From: Acinetobacter sp.
GTDB taxonomy: Bacteria; Pseudomonadota; Gammaproteobacteria; Pseudomonadales; Moraxellaceae
Length of the DNA: 11,102 nucleotides
Direction of reading: 5' to 3'
Assembly: GCA_030152675.1 (NCBI GenBank)
Contig: JASLIY010000342.1
Coordinates: forward strand, 1 to 11,102
In this document: positions 7,329 through 11,102 of the stretch, in pieces
Layout of the letters: each line of letters begins with the position of its first letter
Numbering within the stretch: the stretch's first letter is position 1
Notes under the pieces: generated by a model
What the model saw: only the letters and a program-made list of their open reading frames with translations
Told to the model about the DNA's origin: nothing
Databases searched by the model: none
Position numbers and translations under genes: made by a program

Positions 7329-7373
7329 ATGGATTGATTCAACGGTGGATTTAAATCGTTTGAATCAATCCAT
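7329..7373. repeat. 14-bp perfect inverted repeat with nested palindromes
   Basis: ATGGATTGATTCAA (7329-7342) is the exact reverse complement of the arm at 7360-7373. The 17-nt loop contains a 10-bp palindrome, GATTTAAATC (7348-7357). Each arm also contains its own short palindrome: TTGATTCAA (7334-7342) and TTGAATCAA (7360-7368). No U-tract follows on either strand, so it is not a standard terminator. It sits in the leader ahead of the DUF898 gene and could be a double operator or a stable RNA stem. Confidence 0.65.
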
Positions 7374-7412
7374 AATTGACCGCATAGACGGATAATAAGA
7401 GCTAATCGAATA

Positions 7413-8624
7413 ATGCAACATAATGATCAACCTTCAGACCTTCCCCCAACATTGCGACCAGAGGGTGAAGCTGTAGCAGGGATGCCAGTACTGCCCTTGA
7501 ACCCAGCCGCAACGAGCTCGGATGCGACTGGGCCCGTGCCGCAATCTCCTTTTTGGGAGACCGCCCCACCGTTTGGGGGTGTGCTACCACCCCGTGGTTA
7601 TCCGGATTACCTCGGCAAAGTCCACCGCTTTCAGTTTAACGGCCAAGCCTCAGAGTACTTTGGGATTTGGATCGTGAATATCCTGTTGACGATCATCACC
7701 TTAAGTTTCTATGCGCCGTGGGCCAAGGTGCGACGTTTACGCTATTTTTATCAGAATACCGATTTTTTTGAGCGTAGTTTTGACTTTACCGGTTTGCCGA
7801 CCAAGATTTTGGTGGGGCGCTTGATTGCCCTGACGATTTGGGGGCTCTATGCCTTTGGTTCCAATCTTGAATCCAGCGTTGCGATCTTCGGACTGGTGCT
7901 GTTTTATTTGGCGATTCCGTGGTTACTGCGCTCCACGCTACGATTTACGGCACGTAACAGTAAGTTTAGTAATAGCCGTTTCTATTTTTCGGGAACCACC
8001 AAAGCTGCTTATATTCAGTTTTTTACTGGCCTGTTGATTACTATTTTTACCCTAGGCTTATTTGCGCCAGTGATGATTTGGCTGTTTAACCGTTATCGCT
8101 ACGATCATTTATATGTTGGTCAACTGCGCTTTAAACTCAATACCGATTGGTCGAGTTATATGACGGCGGTTTATATTCCGGTATTTATTTCGGTCGGGGT
8201 TTTGATCGCCTCGATCTTTTTGCTTGGAATCAGTTTTGGATTTAATGATCCGAACGCCATTATGCGTACGGTGACTTTTATTTTTGGTGCTTATTTTGTG
8301 GGGATGGTTTTTATTTGGCCGCTGATTCAAGCACGTATTTTTATCGTGACTTGGAATAGTGTGACGCTGGGTGAAAGTCAGTTTAAAACCGATTGCAATC
8401 AATGGGCTTATGCCTGGATTGTGGTGACCAATTGGGTGGTGAAAATCCTCAGCTTGGGCTTGATGTCGGCGTGGGCTGCGATTCGCCTTTATAAATATCA
8501 AGTCGAATCACTCAGCTTAGTGCTTCATAATGATCCGAATTTGTTGATGAATATGACGCAGTCTGATCCAAGTGCGATTGGTGAAGAAATTAGTGATATT
8601 TTTGATTTGGATATTTCGCTTTAA
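7413..8624 (+). CDS. DUF898 (YjgN-like) polytopic membrane protein
   Basis: A predicted inner-membrane protein of 403 aa in the DUF898/YjgN family, whose function is not known. Residues 1-65 are Pro/Ala-rich and probably disordered and cytoplasmic. Hydrophobic segments lie near 84-102, 135-150, 155-172, 200-224, 252-273, 286-306 and 333-355. An internal repeat is visible three times: F-x-G followed by a membrane segment ending in TL(S/G)(F/L)-x-(A)P/W and a basic Arg/Tyr stretch. These are at about 73-114 (TLSFYAPWAKVRRLRYFY), 191-231 (TLGLFAPVMIWLFNRYRY) and 320-362 (LSLGLMSAWAAIRLYKY). The ATG at 7413 has only a weak upstream GAG; M24 is an alternative. It lies 78 bp before an M48 peptidase gene in the same direction; I recall these two families being adjacent in other proteobacteria, which suggests a shared role. 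Confidence 0.88.
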   Translation: MQHNDQPSDLPPTLRPEGEAVAGMPVLPLNPAATSSDATGPVPQSPFWETAPPFGGVLPPRGYPDYLGKVHRFQFNGQASEYFGIWIVNILLTIITLSFYAPWAKVRRLRYFYQNTDFFERSFDFTGLPTKILVGRLIALTIWGLYAFGSNLESSVAIFGLVLFYLAIPWLLRSTLRFTARNSKFSNSRFYFSGTTKAAYIQFFTGLLITIFTLGLFAPVMIWLFNRYRYDHLYVGQLRFKLNTDWSSYMTAVYIPVFISVGVLIASIFLLGISFGFNDPNAIMRTVTFIFGAYFVGMVFIWPLIQARIFIVTWNSVTLGESQFKTDCNQWAYAWIVVTNWVVKILSLGLMSAWAAIRLYKYQVESLSLVLHNDPNLLMNMTQSDPSAIGEEISDIFDLDISL

Positions 8625-8639
8625 TTCAACTTGAAACAG

Positions 8640-8668
8640 CGCCTAGAGATTTGACATGCATCTAGGCG
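8640..8668. repeat. Hairpin between the DUF898 and M48 genes
   Basis: CGCCTAGA (8640-8647) and TCTAGGCG (8661-8668) pair perfectly around a 13-nt loop. The loop contains TTGACA (8651-8656), a consensus -35, but no fitting -10 lies 15-19 bp downstream. No U-tract follows, so full termination is unlikely. It may act as a partial terminator, processing site or stabiliser that sets the ratio of the two gene products. Confidence 0.5.
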
Positions 8669-8702
8669 TCAGCAACGTTTGAACACACAGGAGCACACCG
8701 AG

Positions 8703-9746
8703 ATGCAATCAATCGCAGTGGTATTTTACGATGGGGTGCTGTCACGTCCCCATCAGGCCGAATTGATGGCGATTGATGCAAACAGCGTGATGCTCAATTA
8801 TCAAGTCGATGGTCGCGCCGTGACGCAACGTTTTGACTATGCGCAAATGACCTATATCGGCGCCTTGGGGCGTAAATTTCCGGTCTTGGAACTGGACAAT
8901 GATGCGCGGATCGAACTGCTACAAGCCGATGTTCCGGAGTGGATGAACCTGAAGCATAAAAGCTTTCAGCAAAAGATTTGGAAGCTCGAACGTGCGCCGC
9001 TGTGGATCGCGATCAGTGTGGTGGTGGTCATCACTTTGGCCGTATCGATGATCAAGTGGGGGATTCCTTACGCGGCTTATAGCATCTCCAAGCAATTGCC
9101 AGAAAACTCGCTTCAATCGCTCGGTGAGCAGGCACAAGAATATGTGTTTGAATACACCAAGCCCTCAGAACTTAATCAAGCCCAACAACAGCAGATCAAA
9201 GCACAGTATTTACAACACATTGCACAGGGTCGTCCTGCCAAAGTCCTGTTTAGAAAGGGCGAGCAGCTCGGCGCCAATGCTTTGGCCTTGCCGAATAACA
9301 CCATCATTTTGACCGATGAGTTGGTGCAGTTGGCGCATAGCGATCAAGAGTTGCTGGGGGTGCTGGCGCATGAGCAGGGGCATTTGTTAGAGCGACATAG
9401 TTTGCAGCAGGCTATTTCCAGTATTGGCTTTAGTGTGATCTTGGTGGCGATCACGGGGGACAGCTCCGATCTGTTGACTGGTGTGCCGATTGCCATGGTC
9501 GGTGCCAATTATTCACGTCAGTTTGAGCAAGAAGCCGATGCTTATGCTTTGAAAACCATGCATCAACAAGGCATTGAGGTAGCGCACTTTGCCAACTTCC
9601 TCGAGCGTTTAAGCCGAGATGCTGGGGAAGAGGAGACTGAAAATCCAATCTTTGCCGGTCTGTCATCGCATCCTGCCACAGCTGAACGGATTCAGATGGT
9701 ACGTGACTTTGAAGCCCAACAACGTCCGCTGCCCAAAGCGCGCTAA
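8703..9746 (+). CDS. M48 family zinc metallopeptidase, membrane-anchored
   Basis: A zinc endopeptidase of the Oma1/HtpX-type M48 family. The HExxH motif is H223-E224-Q-G-H227, and the third ligand is expected at E275 in SRQFEQEAD (279 is the conserved Asp). Residues 1-90 form a beta-rich domain starting VVFYDGVLSRPHQAEL, typical of the N-terminal module of some M48 peptidases. A transmembrane segment follows at about 98-118. A second hydrophobic stretch at about 237-268 lies between the zinc motifs, as in Oma1-like proteins. The ATG at 8703 (348 aa) has AGGAG (8689-8693) at 9 nt and is preferred over an in-frame TTG at 8679. Substrate is unknown; membrane-protein quality control is a reasonable inference. 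It probably forms a unit with the DUF898 gene. Confidence 0.92.
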   Translation: MQSIAVVFYDGVLSRPHQAELMAIDANSVMLNYQVDGRAVTQRFDYAQMTYIGALGRKFPVLELDNDARIELLQADVPEWMNLKHKSFQQKIWKLERAPLWIAISVVVVITLAVSMIKWGIPYAAYSISKQLPENSLQSLGEQAQEYVFEYTKPSELNQAQQQQIKAQYLQHIAQGRPAKVLFRKGEQLGANALALPNNTIILTDELVQLAHSDQELLGVLAHEQGHLLERHSLQQAISSIGFSVILVAITGDSSDLLTGVPIAMVGANYSRQFEQEADAYALKTMHQQGIEVAHFANFLERLSRDAGEEETENPIFAGLSSHPATAERIQMVRDFEAQQRPLPKAR

Positions 9747-9771
9747 GGATCTAAAAGCTTAGAACAGCATA

Positions 9772-9802
9772 CTGAATCAGGTGGCGGGAGTACCTGATTC
9801 AG
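9772..9802. repeat. Strong 11-bp hairpin after the M48 gene
   Basis: CTGAATCAGGT (9772-9782) and ACCTGATTCAG (9792-9802) are perfect reverse complements around a 9-nt loop, 25 bp after the M48 stop. No run of T follows on either strand, so it is not a classic intrinsic terminator, although position suggests a transcript-end role. The core TCAGG(T)...(A)CCTGA resembles the inner stem of the hairpin at 66-93. Confidence 0.6.
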
Positions 9803-9854
9803 ACGGTAGCATAGCTGAAAAACTGCAGATTTTAGCGCCGATATCGTGTCAGTT

Positions 9855-9863
9855 TGCTATAAT
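9855..9863 (+). promoter_or_regulatory. rpe: Extended -10 promoter of rpe
   Basis: TGC-TATAAT is a perfect extended -10 (TGn plus TATAAT at 9858-9863). There is no recognisable -35 at 16-18 bp, as often seen for extended -10 promoters. The implied start near 9870 gives a leader of about 27 nt to the rpe ATG. Confidence 0.65.
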
Positions 9864-9896
9864 CACATGCTTTCTGAATCACCCGCCAGGTCACTT

Positions 9897-10589
9897 ATGT
9901 CCATGTCCAAGCCCTATCTTATTGCCCCTTCGATTTTATCTGCAGATTTTGCCCGCCTCGGTCAAGATGTGGAGCAGGTTTTAGCGGATGGTGCGGATGT
10001 CGTTCACTTTGATGTCATGGACAATCACTACGTACCCAATCTGACTTTTGGTGCAGGCATTTGCTCAGCACTGAAAAAATACGGCATCAAAGCACCGATT
10101 GATGTGCATTTGATGGTCAGCCCAGTCGATCGTTTGATCGGTGACTTTTTGGATGCGGGTGCAGATATCATTACTTTTCACCCAGAAGCCAGCCATCATA
10201 TCGATCGTTCATTGCAGTTGATCAAGTCTGGTGGTGCCAAAGCCGGTTTGGTATTTAACCCTGCAACGTCTTTACACCATTTGGAATATGTACTGGATAA
10301 AGTCGATCAAATTTTGATTATGAGTGTCAACCCAGGCTTTGGTGGACAGAAGTTTATTCCTGGCACCTTAGATAAATTGCGTCAAGCCCGCAAAATGATC
10401 GAAGCTTCAGGCCGTGATATTCGCTTAGAAGTCGATGGCGGTGTCGGTCCTGCCAACATCCGCGCCATTGCCGAAGCCGGTGCCGATATGTTTGTGGCCG
10501 GCTCTGCGATTTTCGGTCAGCCCGACTATAAAGTCGTGATTGATCAAATGCGTGCTGAGTTAGCCAAAGTTGGTTCGGTCGAAGCCTAA
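9897..10589 (+). CDS. rpe: Ribulose-phosphate 3-epimerase
   Basis: A cytoplasmic TIM-barrel enzyme that interconverts D-ribulose 5-phosphate and D-xylulose 5-phosphate in the pentose phosphate pathway. All family motifs are present: [10 protein letters not shown] (9-18), HFDVMD (37-42), DVHLMV (69-74), SVNPGFGGQ (143-151), EVDGG (178-182) and AGSAIF (201-206). Metal ligands H37, D39, H71 and D180 are in place; D39 and D180 also act as the acid/base pair. At 230 aa it has normal length. The ATG at 9897, with CAGGT six nt upstream, is preferred to an in-frame GTG at 9846, which lies upstream of the -10. A second ATG at 9903 is possible. It has its own extended -10 promoter. No U-tract terminator follows closely; the first downstream candidate is at about 10947. 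Confidence 0.97.
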   Translation: MSMSKPYLIAPSILSADFARLGQDVEQVLADGADVVHFDVMDNHYVPNLTFGAGICSALKKYGIKAPIDVHLMVSPVDRLIGDFLDAGADIITFHPEASHHIDRSLQLIKSGGAKAGLVFNPATSLHHLEYVLDKVDQILIMSVNPGFGGQKFIPGTLDKLRQARKMIEASGRDIRLEVDGGVGPANIRAIAEAGADMFVAGSAIFGQPDYKVVIDQMRAELAKVGSVEA

Positions 10590-10605
10590 ACCCTGCTCAT
10601 CTTTG

Positions 10606-10633
10606 ATCCACAGCTTGCTGTGCATCTGTGGAT
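10606..10633. repeat. Inverted repeat containing facing DnaA-box-like sites
   Basis: ATCCACAG (10606-10613) and CTGTGGAT (10626-10633) are exact reverse complements with a 12-nt spacer. Together with flanking bases they form a one-mismatch DnaA box on the reverse strand (TGATCCACA, 10604-10612) and a perfect one on the forward strand (TGTGGATAA, 10627-10635). An alternative fold, CACAGC-TT-GCTGTG (10609-10622), is nested inside. It starts 17 bp after the rpe stop, but no U-tract follows. Confidence 0.55.
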
Positions 10634-10686
10634 AAGTTTGATGATAACTGTGTGGGTAACCATGTTTATAACCATATGGATAACAT
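10627..10686 (+). repeat. Tandem array of five 12-bp DnaA-box-like units
   Basis: Five consecutive 12-bp units start at 10627, 10639, 10651, 10663 and 10675, all in one orientation, with consensus TGTGGATAACCA. T7, A8 and A9 are invariant, and C10 is kept in four of five. The first nine bases of unit 1 are a perfect TGTGGATAA DnaA box; units 3 (TGTGGGTAA) and 5 (TATGGATAA) differ at one base, and units 2 and 4 at two. More boxes lie nearby at 10860 (AGTGGATAA) and 10903 (ACTGGATAA). A reverse frame across the array gives a Tyr-rich tetrapeptide repeat but looks like a by-product. Plausible roles are DnaA binding, as a titration or regulatory locus, or an unrelated iteron-like site. Confidence 0.6.
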
Positions 10687-10810
10687 GGGTATAGATTAAC
10701 CAAATGAAGAACAATGACTTGGCGTATTGTTGAGCACATAAACGATAGAAAGCTGTTTTTATCAGCAAATTGCTTAAATATCGTGTGTTTTGTCGGCAAG
10801 TTTGTCTGTG

Positions 10811-10828
10811 AGCCGTCTGATGGCGGCT
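10811..10828. repeat. GC-rich small hairpin
   Basis: AGCCGTC (10811-10817) pairs with GGCGGCT (10822-10828) through a TGAT loop, with one G-T pair. It stands out as GC-rich in an AT-rich spacer. No U-tract follows on either strand. Function is unknown. Confidence 0.4.
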
Positions 10829-10846
10829 TGCTGAATCATTGAACAT

Positions 10847-10976
10847 TTGATGGTGTAAAAGTGGATAAATATTCTACTTGAAAATAATGGGCACTGTGCC
10901 CGACTGGATAAAAATAAGTCGTTGTTTTAATATGCAGTACTGTTGCGGTCTACAGCGTAGCAGTAGATCGTTTTTA
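10847..10976 (+). ncRNA. Candidate small RNA with its own promoter and terminator
   Basis: TTGATG (10847-10852) and TATTCT (10870-10875) are a 17-bp-spaced promoter candidate, implying a start near 10882. The region then contains GGGCAC-T-GTGCCC (10889-10901), the palindrome CAGTACTG (10935-10942) and a terminator-like stem followed by TTTTT. The mature RNA would be about 95 nt. No convincing ORF lies within it. This is inference from layout only; the segment could instead be the far 3' end of the rpe transcript. Confidence 0.3.
10947..10976 (+). terminator. Probable intrinsic terminator
   Basis: GGTCTAC (10947-10953) pairs with GTAGATC (10963-10969) with one G-T pair; an inner GC/GC pairing around GTA fills the loop. 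G plus TTTTT (10971-10975) follows. It is the only hairpin with a real U-tract seen in the window and would end forward transcription before the gene starting near 11015. Confidence 0.5.
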
Positions 10977-11014
10977 TTGATTTAAATGGATATCACCGAT
11001 TGTTCATCCCATTG

Positions 11015-11102
11015 TTGAAGCGCGCTTGGTTCTGCTGTCTGATGATCTGTGTCATCAGCTGGAGTGGTGTGTCTCATCTAATGGCGCAAGATATGCATAT
11101 GC
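11015..11102 (+). CDS. Start of an exported protein (partial, signal peptide only)
   Basis: An open frame runs off the right edge. Starting at the TTG at 11015 it reads MKRAWFCCLMICVISWSG and onward to LMAQDMHM. That gives a basic N-terminus (K2, R3), a hydrophobic core at about 4-16 and a likely signal peptidase I site after A24 (LMA-QD). This is a typical Sec signal peptide, so the product should be periplasmic, outer-membrane or secreted. In-frame TTGs at 11000 and 11012 and an ATG at 11042 are alternatives; the ATG would lose the basic residues. No clear SD precedes any of them. Only about 29 codons are visible, so no family can be assigned. Two Cys in the core are unusual, but the context does not match a lipobox. 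Confidence 0.45.
   Translation, partial: MKRAWFCCLMICVISWSGVSHLMAQDMHM

Noticed and set aside
8109..8501. Reverse frame of about 130 codons opposite the DUF898 gene
   Set aside because: Composition (many His, Lys, Asn, Arg, no hydrophobic core) is what the complement of a membrane-protein gene gives; no motif.
8651..8656. Consensus TTGACA as a promoter for the M48 gene
   Set aside because: No -10-like hexamer at 15-19 bp; it lies in a hairpin loop and is probably chance.
10560..10799. Reverse frame with a Tyr-rich tetrapeptide repeat after rpe
   Set aside because: The peptide repeat follows directly from the 12-bp DNA repeat, the frame overlaps the rpe end, and no SD or family match is seen. 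The DNA array is the likelier feature.
10604..10911. Chromosomal oriC
   Set aside because: DnaA-box-like sites are present, but none of the usual oriC neighbours (dnaA, dnaN, rpmH, gidA/mnmG) is in the window; not enough to call an origin.

Overview
The window reads as an ordinary chromosomal segment of a gammaproteobacterium. Protein sequence style and gene content (TsaB, UppP, RsmJ, Rpe, a DUF898/YjgN-like protein, a membrane C13 peptidase) point to Acinetobacter or a close Moraxellaceae relative. That is recognition from memory, not a search result. There are ten complete forward genes, one reverse gene at the left edge and a probable start of another forward gene at the right edge. No transposase, integrase, phage gene, CRISPR array, tRNA or rRNA is visible.

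Layout. Positions 1-177 hold a long imperfect hairpin and no supported gene. Two Nudix hydrolases then diverge from a 138-bp spacer: a zinc-ribbon ADP-ribose/FAD-type enzyme (reverse) and a NudL-like CoA pyrophosphatase (forward). A gamma-carbonic-anhydrase-like protein follows with its own promoter. Next comes a tight operon, tsaB-uppP-rsmJ, covering tRNA t6A synthesis, undecaprenyl-pyrophosphate recycling and 16S rRNA methylation; tsaB is preceded by two tiny ORFs chained to it by ATGA overlaps. Then come a membrane-anchored C13 (legumain-like) peptidase, S-formylglutathione hydrolase, a DUF898 polytopic membrane protein followed by an M48 zinc metallopeptidase, and rpe.

After rpe about 425-510 bp carry no confident gene but are structured. 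There is a head-to-tail array of five 12-bp units built on the DnaA-box consensus TGTGGATAA, further scattered boxes, a GC-rich hairpin, and a promoter/terminator pair that could bracket a ~95-nt small RNA. The final ~90 bp encode what looks like a secretory signal peptide.

The most interesting points are the DnaA-box array, the stacked leader ORFs before tsaB, the DUF898-M48 pair behind a long nested-palindrome hairpin, and several strong intergenic hairpins that lack U-tracts. Most of the rest is housekeeping metabolism and envelope maintenance.
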